In this document: positions 14,740 to 22,443 of the stretch, in pieces
Layout of the letters: every line of letters begins with the position of its first letter
Numbering within the stretch: position 1 is the first letter of the stretch
Assembly: GCA_016218825.1 (NCBI GenBank)
Contig: JACRCV010000092.1
Location: 1-38,602 of the forward strand
From: Deltaproteobacteria bacterium
GTDB taxonomy: Bacteria; Myxococcota; XYA12-FULL-58-9
Length of the DNA: 38,602 nt
Reading direction: 5' to 3'
Made by a program: the position numbers and the translations under genes
The notes under the pieces: generated by a model
Database searches by the model: none
Told to the model about the DNA's origin: nothing
What the model saw: the letters and a program-made list of their open reading frames with translations, nothing else

Positions 14740-17337
14740 ATGGCTATCCGCACGACGGCCTTGACCGGCCTGGTCCTCGCGCTCACCGCCCCGGTGCACG
14801 CCGAATCGTTCGCCACCGACGGCAACACCCGCCAAGGTCGCCTGCGCTACGTGATGACCGGCGCGTCGATGGTCGACAACCAGGGGCTGCAGAACGGCGT
14901 CAACTGCCTGCGGCCGTCGGCGTCGGCCACCATCCGGCCGACCGACCTGTCGCCGCGGGCGCGGTTGGTGGCCGCGACCCTCTACGTCGCCGGGTCGCTG
15001 ATCGCCGACGACGGCCCGGACTACGCCAACCCGGCCGTCAACCTGTTCGTCACCCCGGGGCTGCGGGCCGACGATCCGAGCCAGGTCGGGGCGGTGGAGG
15101 ACGCGGCGCGCGCCGCCGCCGACACCTCGGTCGAGCTGCTGTTGCCGGGGGCGCCGCTGCCGGTGACGGTGTCGGCACCGGCCGGGAGCTCCTACGTCTC
15201 GGTGTACTACAAGCCCTCCGGCTCCGAAGCCGGCAACGTCGGCTTCTTCGTCACCCCGATCGACATCACCCAGGCGCTGCAGAACGACGGCCGCGGCGTG
15301 CTCGTCGGCGACTACACCGTGTCCGGCCTGCTCGCCGACGTCTGCAACGGCCCGGAGGCGGTCTGCAACCAGCCGCCGAGTCCGCCGACCTGCAGCACCC
15401 TTGCCGGCGCCGCCACCCACACCAACGGCGCGGCGTCGTTCGCGCTCCTCCTGATCGTCGAAGATCCGGAGCTGCCGCTGCACGCGGTCTCGGTGTTCGA
15501 GGGCCTGATCTCGCTCGCCGGCCGCACCGTCGAGCGACGCCTGACGCTGCGCAGCCCGATCTCCAGCCCGGCGGTGGGCTCGCTGACGATGTATGGCCTC
15601 GAGGGTGACCTCCTGATCCCCGACGCGGTCGTCAACGTCGGCCCCTGTCACGCCGAGGAGTACGTCGAAGCCGACGGCGACCTCGACCCGAGCCAGAACG
15701 GCCGCTGCCTGGTGGACGACGACAACCCGGTCGGCAACATCTTCAACTCCACGATCAACATGGTGCCGGCGGCGTCACCGCCGTCCTGCAGCCTCGCCGG
15801 CCGGCCGCAGAACTGCTGCCTGGGCGACGGTCTCTGCAGCGTCACCGGGGTCGACATCGACCGCTTCGACATCTCCTCGGCCCTGGCGCCCGGCGCGAGC
15901 ACGGTGCGGGTCAGCGTCGGCAGCGGCACCGACCGGGTGGCGCTGGCGGTGATCGTGCTCGGCGTCGACGTCTTCGAGCCGGTGCTCGACGTCGATTCGC
16001 AGATCCGGGTGTTCGAAGGGCAGGACGGCGCGCTGCTGCCGGTCGAAGGCGGCGGCGTGCACCTCGGCAGCACCCTGACCTACTCGATCGCGGTCAGCAA
16101 CACCGGCAACGTCGCGGCGCACGGCGTCAACGTCTACGTCGCGGCGCCGCCCAACACCTCGGGTCTCGGCGTCGTCGACTCGCCGCCCGGCTCGGTCGTC
16201 ATCCTCAGCCCCACCGGCGGCGACGCCGGCACCGGCGCGGTCACCGTCAGCGGCTTCGACGTGCCGGCGGGCGAGATCAGCGAGGTCCGGCTGCAGCTCG
16301 GGGTCCCCTGCCCTCCCAACAGCGCTCGCAGCCTGGCGCTCACCGCCGAGCTCAGCTGCACCGACCTCCCGGCGTTCATCGTCGCCGCGCCGGTGATCGA
16401 GGCCGGCGGTCCCGGCATCCTGTCGTGCCACGGCATCGACCCCGACGGCCCGTTCGCGGTGCAGCCCGAAAAGCGGTCGCTGCGCGGCGGTGGCGCCAAC
16501 TGCAGCGTGTCCGGCGCCCCGTGGCTCGGCCTGGTGGCGATGAGCTGCGGGCTGCTCTTGATGGCCCGAGGGCGAAGGCGCCGCGGCGTGATGTGGGCGC
16601 TCCTCGTCAGCCAGCTCTTTGCCGCCGGCTGCGGCGCGCGCCACGCCGCCGCCGAAGGAGCGCCGCCGCCCGACGACCGAACCATCACCGATCTCGCCGG
16701 CCTGCCGGGCGAGGCGTGCGGCTCCGGTCTGATGGTGTACGTCGCCAGGAGCGACCACAGCCGCTACTGCATCGACCGCTTCGAGGCCGAGGTGGGCAGC
16801 GGCAGCCTCGGCGACGCGATGCAGGGCCAAGACGACACCGACACCAACACCAACGGCAGCACCACCGCCGCCGCGACCGTCGGCCTCGGCGTCACCCCGG
16901 CTGCGCAGGTCAGCTGGTACCAGGCGAAGGCGTTGTGCGAGAACGCCGGCAAGCACCTGTGCAGCCGCGCCGACTGGGAGCTGGCCTGCCGCGGGCCGTT
17001 GGCCCTGATCTACCCCTACGGCGACACCATCGACGACCACGCCTGCAACGGCTTCTTCAACTACCCGGCCATGAAGCCCGCGATGACCGGCGCCCTCGAT
17101 ACCTGCGGCAGCGCCGTCGGCGCCTACGACATGTCCGGCAACGTCGAGGAGTGGGTCGCGGACGCGGTGCCCCGGATCCCGGGCACGACCGCGCTCTTGG
17201 ACCGCGCCATCCGCGGCGGCAGCTTCAAGTCCAACTCCCAGGCCCTGGCCTGCGTCGGCGACGAGTTCCACGCCCCGCCTGCCGAGACCGACATCGACCG
17301 CGGCTTCCGCTGCTGCAGCGACGGCCCGGTCCCTTAG
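14740..17337 (+). CDS. secreted DUF11-like protein fused in frame to an FGE-like lipoprotein
   Basis: This 865-codon frame looks like two proteins in one. Residues 1-616 start with a signal peptide (TTALTGLVLALTAPVHAES), contain cysteine-bearing beta-rich segments, a DUF11-like domain (STLTYSIAVSNTGNVAAHG), and end in a Cys-hydrophobic-RGRRRR tail like a MYXO-CTERM signal. Codon 618 (ATG 16591) then begins MWALLVSQLFAAGCG, a typical lipoprotein signal with Cys631. A formylglycine-generating-enzyme-type domain follows (YCIDRFEAEV, QAKALCENAGKHLCSRADWE, YDMSGNVEEWV, IRGGSF, RGFRCC). A TGA overlaps ATG 16591 in the +1 frame. The ancestral state may therefore have been two genes joined by TGATG, and one extra base now fuses them. 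Internal initiation at 16591 is possible. Confidence 0.75.
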   Translation: MAIRTTALTGLVLALTAPVHAESFATDGNTRQGRLRYVMTGASMVDNQGLQNGVNCLRPSASATIRPTDLSPRARLVAATLYVAGSLIADDGPDYANPAVNLFVTPGLRADDPSQVGAVEDAARAAADTSVELLLPGAPLPVTVSAPAGSSYVSVYYKPSGSEAGNVGFFVTPIDITQALQNDGRGVLVGDYTVSGLLADVCNGPEAVCNQPPSPPTCSTLAGAATHTNGAASFALLLIVEDPELPLHAVSVFEGLISLAGRTVERRLTLRSPISSPAVGSLTMYGLEGDLLIPDAVVNVGPCHAEEYVEADGDLDPSQNGRCLVDDDNPVGNIFNSTINMVPAASPPSCSLAGRPQNCCLGDGLCSVTGVDIDRFDISSALAPGASTVRVSVGSGTDRVALAVIVLGVDVFEPVLDVDSQIRVFEGQDGALLPVEGGGVHLGSTLTYSIAVSNTGNVAAHGVNVYVAAPPNTSGLGVVDSPPGSVVILSPTGGDAGTGAVTVSGFDVPAGEISEVRLQLGVPCPPNSARSLALTAELSCTDLPAFIVAAPVIEAGGPGILSCHGIDPDGPFAVQPEKRSLRGGGANCSVSGAPWLGLVAMSCGLLLMARGRRRRGVMWALLVSQLFAAGCGARHAAAEGAPPPDDRTITDLAGLPGEACGSGLMVYVARSDHSRYCIDRFEAEVGSGSLGDAMQGQDDTDTNTNGSTTAAATVGLGVTPAAQVSWYQAKALCENAGKHLCSRADWELACRGPLALIYPYGDTIDDHACNGFFNYPAMKPAMTGALDTCGSAVGAYDMSGNVEEWVADAVPRIPGTTALLDRAIRGGSFKSNSQALACVGDEFHAPPAETDIDRGFRCCSDGPVP

Positions 17338-17347
17338 GGCGCTCTGC

Positions 17348-17387
17348 CTTTCCTTTGATTCCCGCGCGACGGCCTGGCTCAGCGCGG
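17348..17387 (-). repeat. REP-like element copy R3 (degenerate, tail conserved)
   Basis: On the minus strand CCGCGC (17387-17382) pairs with GCGCGG (17367-17362) over a 14-base loop. It is followed by GGGAATCAAAGGAAAG, identical to the tail of copy R1. The G-tract and GGAG foot are missing. The upstream arm overlaps the last codons of the amidohydrolase gene, so the hairpin straddles its stop codon. It lies between two convergent genes only 41 bases apart. Confidence 0.55.
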
Positions 17388-18512
17388 CCGGTCGAGATGG
17401 AGCAGGCGGCGGGCGTTGGTGCGATAGATCTTGTCGAGCGTCGGTCGCGACAGCCCGATGGCGTCGATGGTCCAGCGGCCCTGGATCGGCGTCAGGTGCG
17501 CCATCTTCCGATCCCGGGTCTCGAAGTAGCGCCAGTGCAGGTCGTAGTAGCGCCGCGCGTCCGCGATCGTCGGGTGATCGTCGGGGCCGCCGGCGCCGAG
17601 CACCACGTCGTGCCGGCCCACCTCCAGGTCGGTGCCGAGCACGATCCGATCCTGAAACTCCTCGAAGAACGCGCGGGCGCGCTCGGGATCCCGGCGTCCG
17701 ATCTCGGGGAGGCGCGCCGCGACGTCGACGTAGAGGTTCGAGAGCGCCCGCATCGAGGCTGCGACCGCGTCCAGGCTCTCGGGATAGCCGCCGACGTGGA
17801 CGCCGACGAACGTCGTCGCCGGGTGACGCGCCACCAGCCGATCGCGAGCCGCGAGCAGCTCGAGGAGCGACGGGAAGTCGGCGCCGAAGAAGCTCCAGCT
17901 CGGATGCGCCGCGAGCTCCTCGTAGCGCTCGTTGTCGGCCGTCGGCTTCTCGAAGAACGCCAACGGGTCGCCGGTGTGGATGGCGACCGGGACCCCGAGC
18001 TCGCCGGCGGCGCGCCACAGAGGATCGAGGCGCGGGTCGTCCACCTTCAGCAGGCTCCGGTCGGCGGTGCGCACCCCCAACCCGAGGCTCTTGAACACCT
18101 TCAAGCCGCGCGCCCCGGCCGCCACCGCCTGCCGCAGGTTGAGCGCGGCGAGGGCGCCGAACTCCGGGTCGTCGACCAGGCTCCAGTCGACCCCGGAGAA
18201 CACCAGAAGCTTGAGACCCGGGTGGGTGGCCTCGAAGCGCGCCGCTTCCTTCAGATGCGCGTCGAGCACCGGCCCGGCCGGCCGCCCCACCAGGTTCACC
18301 GCGACGTCGACGCCGGCGGCCGCGAAGATCTCCGCGGCCCGCTCGGCGCCGCCATAGCCGATGTGGGTGTGGAAATCGACCGCGTGGCGCGACTCGCCTT
18401 GCGCATACGGCGGCTGTGGCCGACAGCCGGCGAGCGGCCCGGCGCCGAGCACCGTCAGGCCGATGGTTACCTGAACGAGGACGACACCGGGCGCCCGCCG
18501 CCGGCGCGGCAT
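17379..18512 (-). CDS. amidohydrolase-family lipoprotein
   Basis: The 377-residue product is a metal-dependent hydrolase of the amidohydrolase_2 type, anchored as a lipoprotein. The signal ends in the lipobox LAGC (lipidated C30). Metal ligands are suggested by VDFHTHIG (H48, H50), VAIHTGD, VGVHVGGYPES and LGTDLEVG. The start at ATG 18512 was chosen because it begins directly before the arginine-rich n-region MPRRRR; upstream in-frame codons are the antisense of the HMA gene in another frame. It starts 23 bases after the HMA-domain gene and is probably in its operon. The substrate is unknown. Repeat copy R3 overlaps its 3' end. Confidence 0.85.
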   Translation of the reverse strand: MPRRRRAPGVVLVQVTIGLTVLGAGPLAGCRPQPPYAQGESRHAVDFHTHIGYGGAERAAEIFAAAGVDVAVNLVGRPAGPVLDAHLKEAARFEATHPGLKLLVFSGVDWSLVDDPEFGALAALNLRQAVAAGARGLKVFKSLGLGVRTADRSLLKVDDPRLDPLWRAAGELGVPVAIHTGDPLAFFEKPTADNERYEELAAHPSWSFFGADFPSLLELLAARDRLVARHPATTFVGVHVGGYPESLDAVAASMRALSNLYVDVAARLPEIGRRDPERARAFFEEFQDRIVLGTDLEVGRHDVVLGAGGPDDHPTIADARRYYDLHWRYFETRDRKMAHLTPIQGRWTIDAIGLSRPTLDKIYRTNARRLLHLDRPR

Positions 18513-18535
18513 GACCAGCGACCCCGCCCGCCTCG

Positions 18536-19006
18536 TCACTTGGCTTCCGGGGCCGGGGTGAGCGGCTCGACCGCCGCCAACGTCGGCTTGTACCCGGCCT
18601 TGGTGATCGCGAGGGCGAGCTCCTCGGGCTTCACCCGCGCCGGATCGTAGCGGACCACCGCCTGCTTGTCGGCGAGCGACACCCGCGCCTCGAGGACGCC
18701 GTCCAAGAGCTTCAACGCCTCGGTGACCGTGCCGGCGCAGCCGTCGCAGTGCATCCCGGCGACCGCGATGGTGATCGAGCGCGTCGGGTCTTGCGGCACC
18801 GGCGGGGGTACCGGCTTGTCGGCGCACGCCGCAGCGAGCGCGAGCCCGAGCACCACGGCAATGCCCAGCCGCGGTCGCGCGGCGGCAACGTCGGCCCCCG
18901 CCCCACCCGGGGGCGGGGGACGGGGGGTGGGGGTGGGGAGCGCGGCCGCGGCGGCCGCGCGGGAATCAAAGGCAGAGGAGAGCAGCGTGGATGAGGATCG
19001 GATCAT
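18536..19006 (-). CDS. HMA-domain (heavy-metal-associated) lipoprotein; start uncertain
   Basis: The C-terminal half (ITIAVAGMHCDGCAGTVTEA and onward) is a complete heavy-metal-associated domain with the GMHCDGC metal-binding motif, as in copper chaperones and MerP. Before it lies a lipoprotein-type signal (GIAVVLGLALAAACADKP). The start is unclear. ATG 19006 has a GAGGA site eight bases upstream and follows the hemN stop by 19 bases, but the translation then runs through repeat copy R4 (18894-18975) before the signal sequence. GTG 18856 starts right at the signal but has no ribosome-binding site and no positive n-region. The repeat may have entered the gene's 5' part. A role in periplasmic metal handling is inferred. 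Confidence 0.7.
   Translation of the reverse strand: MIRSSSTLLSSAFDSRAAAAAALPTPTPRPPPPGGAGADVAAARPRLGIAVVLGLALAAACADKPVPPPVPQDPTRSITIAVAGMHCDGCAGTVTEALKLLDGVLEARVSLADKQAVVRYDPARVKPEELALAITKAGYKPTLAAVEPLTPAPEAK
18894..18975 (+). repeat. REP-like element copy R4 (full length), within the 5' part of a gene
   Basis: It differs from copy R2 at three of 82 positions. It has the 5' GC hairpin, G-runs, GGAG (18937-18940), palindrome arms 18940-18949 and 18951-18960 around G, and the tail GGGAATCAAAGGCAG. It lies between the likely ribosome-binding site and the lipoprotein signal of the minus-strand HMA gene, opposite to the direction of transcription. Confidence 0.85.
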
Positions 19007-19025
19007 CGGTCGAATCCTCAGCGGC

Positions 19026-20426
19026 TCAGACCGTCCGCGAGAACCGCGGCTTGTCGGCGGCGCCGGCTCGGGCGAGGTAGGCGTCGAAGGGCATCGCGAC
19101 GTTGCGCGCGAACACCCGACCGCGCTCGGTGATCTCGAGGCTGTGCGGCGTTTGCACCACCAGGCCGTCGGCGATGAGCGGCGCCAAGGCCGAGAGCTCG
19201 TTCGCGAAGTGGGCGCCAAACTCGATGCCGAAGCGTTTCTCCACCATCGCGAAGTCGAGGTAGAGGTTGCACATCAATTCGATGATCACCGTGCGCCGCA
19301 GGTGATCCTCGTGGGTCAACACCCGGCCCTTCTCGGTCGCGAAGCGCCCGGCCTCGATCGCCCGATAGTAGTCCGGGAGCTTCTTGGCGTTCTGCAAGAA
19401 CGCGCCGCCGGCGTCCGAGATCGCCGACAGCCCGAGGCCGATCAAGTGGGTGGGCTCAAGCACGGTGTAGCCCTGAAAGTTGCGGTTGAGCTTGCGGGCG
19501 CCGAACGCCCGCGCCAGCTCGTCGGTGGCCTTCGCGAAGTGGTCGAAGCCGATGGCCTGGTAGCCCGCCGACATCAGGGTCGAGCGCGCCGCGTTGAACA
19601 TCCGCCAGCGGTCCTCGGCGGTCGGGATGCCGTGCGCCTCGAGCTTCTTCTGGTGCGGCTTCATCCACGGGACGTGGGCGTAGCCGAACACCGCGATCCG
19701 ATCGGCGCCGAGCTCGATGCAGCGCCGCGCCGAGTGCGCCAGGTGCGCCGCGGTCTGCTTCGGCAGACCGTACATCAGATCGACGTTGATGCTGTGGAAG
19801 CCGAGCTCGCGGCCGAGGGTGAAGATCGCGGCGCTCTTCTGATCCGGCTGGCGGCGGTCGGTGACCTCCTGGACGTCGTCCTGGAAGTCTTGCACCCCCA
19901 TCGACAGGCGGTTCCAGCCGAGGCCCCTGAGGCGCGTCAGGTGCGCCCGGGTCGTCACCATCGGGTCGACCTCGACGCCGATCTCGGCGTCGGGCAAGGG
20001 CGGGAACGCCGCGAAGATCGCGGCGCCGAGCCGCTCGAGCTCGTCGGGAGTGAAGAAGGTCGGGGTGCCGCCGCCCAAGTGCAGCTGCACCAGCTTCTTG
20101 TCGCCGACGATGCTTTGCACCAGCGCGATCTCGCGGGTGAGCGCCGCGAGGTAGCGCGCCACCTTGTCGCGGCTCTTCAGCACCACGACGTTGCAGCCGC
20201 AGAACAGACACATGCGCTCGCAGAACGGCAGGTGCACGTAGAGCGAGATCGGGCGCGGATCGGCGGCGACCCGTGAGAGCGCCGCGGTGGCGTCGTCATG
20301 GGTCAGGTCGATCCACTCGGGCGCCGTCGGGTAGCTGGTGTAGCGCGGCCCCGGCCGGTCGTAGCGGGCGATCAGATCGTGCGGCACATCGTGGCTCTGC
20401 GGCAGATCCGAAGGCAGGCTCGTCAT
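19026..20426 (-). CDS. hemN: oxygen-independent coproporphyrinogen III oxidase
   Basis: This radical SAM enzyme decarboxylates coproporphyrinogen III to protoporphyrinogen IX without oxygen. The 466-residue product has the HemN signature RYTSYPTA (28-35). It also has the extended cysteine motif C69-x3-C73-x2-C76-x-C78, which is specific to genuine HemN rather than HemW-like proteins, and GGGTPTF. The C-terminal HemN domain is present (NRNFQGYTV, GLGLSAIS). Its ATG overlaps the hemE stop in ATGA, so it is translationally coupled. Decarboxylation by HemE followed by HemN makes biochemical sense. An HMA-domain gene starts 19 bases downstream. Confidence 0.96.
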   Translation of the reverse strand: MTSLPSDLPQSHDVPHDLIARYDRPGPRYTSYPTAPEWIDLTHDDATAALSRVAADPRPISLYVHLPFCERMCLFCGCNVVVLKSRDKVARYLAALTREIALVQSIVGDKKLVQLHLGGGTPTFFTPDELERLGAAIFAAFPPLPDAEIGVEVDPMVTTRAHLTRLRGLGWNRLSMGVQDFQDDVQEVTDRRQPDQKSAAIFTLGRELGFHSINVDLMYGLPKQTAAHLAHSARRCIELGADRIAVFGYAHVPWMKPHQKKLEAHGIPTAEDRWRMFNAARSTLMSAGYQAIGFDHFAKATDELARAFGARKLNRNFQGYTVLEPTHLIGLGLSAISDAGGAFLQNAKKLPDYYRAIEAGRFATEKGRVLTHEDHLRRTVIIELMCNLYLDFAMVEKRFGIEFGAHFANELSALAPLIADGLVVQTPHSLEITERGRVFARNVAMPFDAYLARAGAADKPRFSRTV

Positions 20427-21478
20427 GCCACGCCTCGCGTCCGGACCCCGTGGCGCTTGACGCTGTCGACCACCTGGCGGGCGTGCGCCGGCGGCGTCGG
20501 CGGCAAGACGCCGTGGCCGAGGTTGAAGATGAAGCCGTGGAGACCCTCGGCCTCTTGCAGGATCTGCTGCACCCGCCGGTCGATCTCCTCGACGCTCGTG
20601 AGCAGCACCGCCGGCTCGAGGTTCCCCATCAACGCCACCGAGTTTCCGAGGCGCGCCTTGGCCTCGCTGATGCTGACCTTCCAGTCGAGGGCCAGGACGT
20701 CGGCGCCCAGATCGGCCGCGGCCTCGAGGTGGCCGCCGATGTCGCGGGCGAAGTAGACCACCGGCGCGCCCTTGGGTTTCAGGCCTGCGATCACCTGGCG
20801 GGCGTACGCGAACGCCAGGCCCTTGAGCTCGGAGCTCGGCAGCTCCCCCGCCGAGGTGTCGAAGAGCTGCACCACGTCGCAGCCGGCGTCGAGCTGCGCC
20901 GCGGCGTGCGCCGCGACCACCTCCGCGACCCTCTCGATGAGCGCCTCGGCCACCTTCGGGGCGCCGTAGACCAGCTTGCGGAACTCGAGCCAGTTGCCGT
21001 CCGGCTTGCCCTCGACCATGTAGGCGGCGAGCGTCGCCGGCGCGCCGACGAAGCCGATCAGCGACACCTCGGGCGGCAACGCCGCACGGGTGCGGCGGAT
21101 CGCCTCGAGCACCACGCCGAGGTCCCGGCGGACGTCGACCTTCTTCAGCGCCTTGACGTCGTCGAAGGTGCGGATCGCCGGCGCCAGGCGGGGCCCGGGC
21201 TCGAAGGTCAGCGCCTGGCCGAGCGCCGCCGCCGGCAGCGTGATGTCGCTGAAGATGATCGCCGCGTCGGTGTCGAGGTAGCGCGCGGCGTCGAGGGTCG
21301 CCTGCGCCGCCAGCGCCGGATCACGGCACAGGGTCAGGAAGTCGGCCTTGCGGCGCAGCTCTTGATACTCCGGCATGTAGCGCCCCGCCTGGCGCATCAT
21401 CCACACCGGGATCCGGTCCACCGGCTCGCGCCGGCAGGCGCGGACCATTCGGGTCGCTTTCGTCGTCGTCATGCTCAC
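20423..21478 (-). CDS. hemE: uroporphyrinogen decarboxylase
   Basis: It removes four carboxyl groups from uroporphyrinogen III to give coproporphyrinogen III. The 351-residue product carries the family signature PVWMMRQAGRYMPEY (24-38) and IIFSDITLP, with normal length. GTG 21478 is preferred because AGGAGAGG lies six bases upstream; ATG 21472 is an alternative. It is the first gene of a minus-strand unit hemE-hemN, divergent from hemX-hemA-hemC-hemD-hemB across a 122-base control region. Confidence 0.95.
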   Translation of the reverse strand: MSMTTTKATRMVRACRREPVDRIPVWMMRQAGRYMPEYQELRRKADFLTLCRDPALAAQATLDAARYLDTDAAIIFSDITLPAAALGQALTFEPGPRLAPAIRTFDDVKALKKVDVRRDLGVVLEAIRRTRAALPPEVSLIGFVGAPATLAAYMVEGKPDGNWLEFRKLVYGAPKVAEALIERVAEVVAAHAAAQLDAGCDVVQLFDTSAGELPSSELKGLAFAYARQVIAGLKPKGAPVVYFARDIGGHLEAAADLGADVLALDWKVSISEAKARLGNSVALMGNLEPAVLLTSVEEIDRRVQQILQEAEGLHGFIFNLGHGVLPPTPPAHARQVVDSVKRHGVRTRGVA

Positions 21479-21547
21479 GATCCGCCTCTCCTATAGGTTT
21501 CAGGCCCGAGGGCGCAACGGGCATGCTGTGTGCCAACTAGACCCGGC

Positions 21548-21576
21548 TTGTCAAGCGGCGGCGCAGAGCGTATGAG
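21548..21576 (+). promoter_or_regulatory. candidate promoter of the hemX-A-C-D-B operon
   Basis: TTGTCA (21548-21553) and TATGAG (21571-21576) are exactly 17 bases apart, 24 bases before ATG 21601. The -35 box lies in the palindrome CTTGTCAAG, whose opposite strand reads TTGACA toward hemE. The two divergent units may therefore share or compete for one site. No good -10 box was found on the hemE side. Confidence 0.5.
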
Positions 21577-21600
21577 ATCGGCGACGGCAGTTGTTGCACC

Positions 21601-22431
21601 ATGATCGACACCGAAAACCTCTTGTGGTTCTTGAACTTCCTGGTGCCGGTCCTGTACCTCGTGACCGTGCTCGCCTACCTGGCGCTGTTCTTCACCGAGC
21701 ACCGGTTCGCGAAGCGGGTCGCGCGACCGATGCTGGTCGCGAGCGTGCTCGTCAACCTGGTCTATTTCGCCGCGTTTACGTCGTACTTCGAGCACGTGCC
21801 GCTGGTCAGCGGCCCGCAGGTGGTCGGCGGCGTCGGCTTTGCGCTCGCGGTCACCTACCTCTGGGTCGAGAACCAGACGCAGACGCCGCACACCGGGCCC
21901 TTCATCCTCTTCCTCAGCTTCTTGTGCCAGGCGGTGAGCACGCTGAACCCGCGCCTCGATCCCTACGTCCCGAAGATCCTCGACAGCGTGCTGTTCAGCT
22001 TCCACGTCTCGGCGGCGGTGCTCGGGTACTCGAGCCTGGCCTTGGCGTCGGTGTACGGGCTCATCTACCTCCTCCTTTATAAGGACATGCGCATCAAGCA
22101 CTTCGGCCTGGTGTTCCACCGCCTGCCGCCGCTCGCGGTGCTGGACCGGATGAACTTCATCGCCACCGCCGTCGGCTTCGCGTTCATCACCGTGGCGATG
22201 GCGTTGGGCTTCGTCTGGAGCTGCCTGGTGTTCAAAGGTCCGGTGGCCGATCCGAAGCTCATCGTCGGCGTCGTCACCTGGCTCGCTTACGGGATGACGG
22301 TGTACGGGCGCCGCCGCCACTCCTGGCAGGGACCGCGCCTGGCGTACTCGTCGCTCTTCGGCTTCGTCGTCCTTCTCCTGTCGATGTTCGTGGTGAACTT
22401 CTTCTTCACCAAGTTTCACGTGTTCACCTGA
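21601..22431 (+). CDS. hemX: HemX/CcsA-like integral membrane protein
   Basis: The 276-residue product has about eight hydrophobic helices and belongs to the cytochrome c assembly (CcsA/CcmC/HemX) superfamily. Conserved-type features are FHVSAAVLGYSSLALAS in a middle helix, a HSWQGPRLAY loop and a histidine near the end (FFFTKFHVF). It lacks the tryptophan-rich WWD heme-handling motif seen in the ccmC and ccmF genes of this window, which fits HemX rather than CcsA. It sits immediately before hemA, and in Bacillus HemX affects the level of glutamyl-tRNA reductase. That role is inferred here from context. Confidence 0.8.
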   Translation: MIDTENLLWFLNFLVPVLYLVTVLAYLALFFTEHRFAKRVARPMLVASVLVNLVYFAAFTSYFEHVPLVSGPQVVGGVGFALAVTYLWVENQTQTPHTGPFILFLSFLCQAVSTLNPRLDPYVPKILDSVLFSFHVSAAVLGYSSLALASVYGLIYLLLYKDMRIKHFGLVFHRLPPLAVLDRMNFIATAVGFAFITVAMALGFVWSCLVFKGPVADPKLIVGVVTWLAYGMTVYGRRRHSWQGPRLAYSSLFGFVVLLLSMFVVNFFFTKFHVFT

Positions 22432-22443
22432 GCAGGCGTCCGC

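Noticed and set aside
15775-18018. A 747-codon open frame on the minus strand
   Set aside because: It lies opposite the DUF11/FGE-like gene and in another frame of the amidohydrolase gene, with low-complexity composition.
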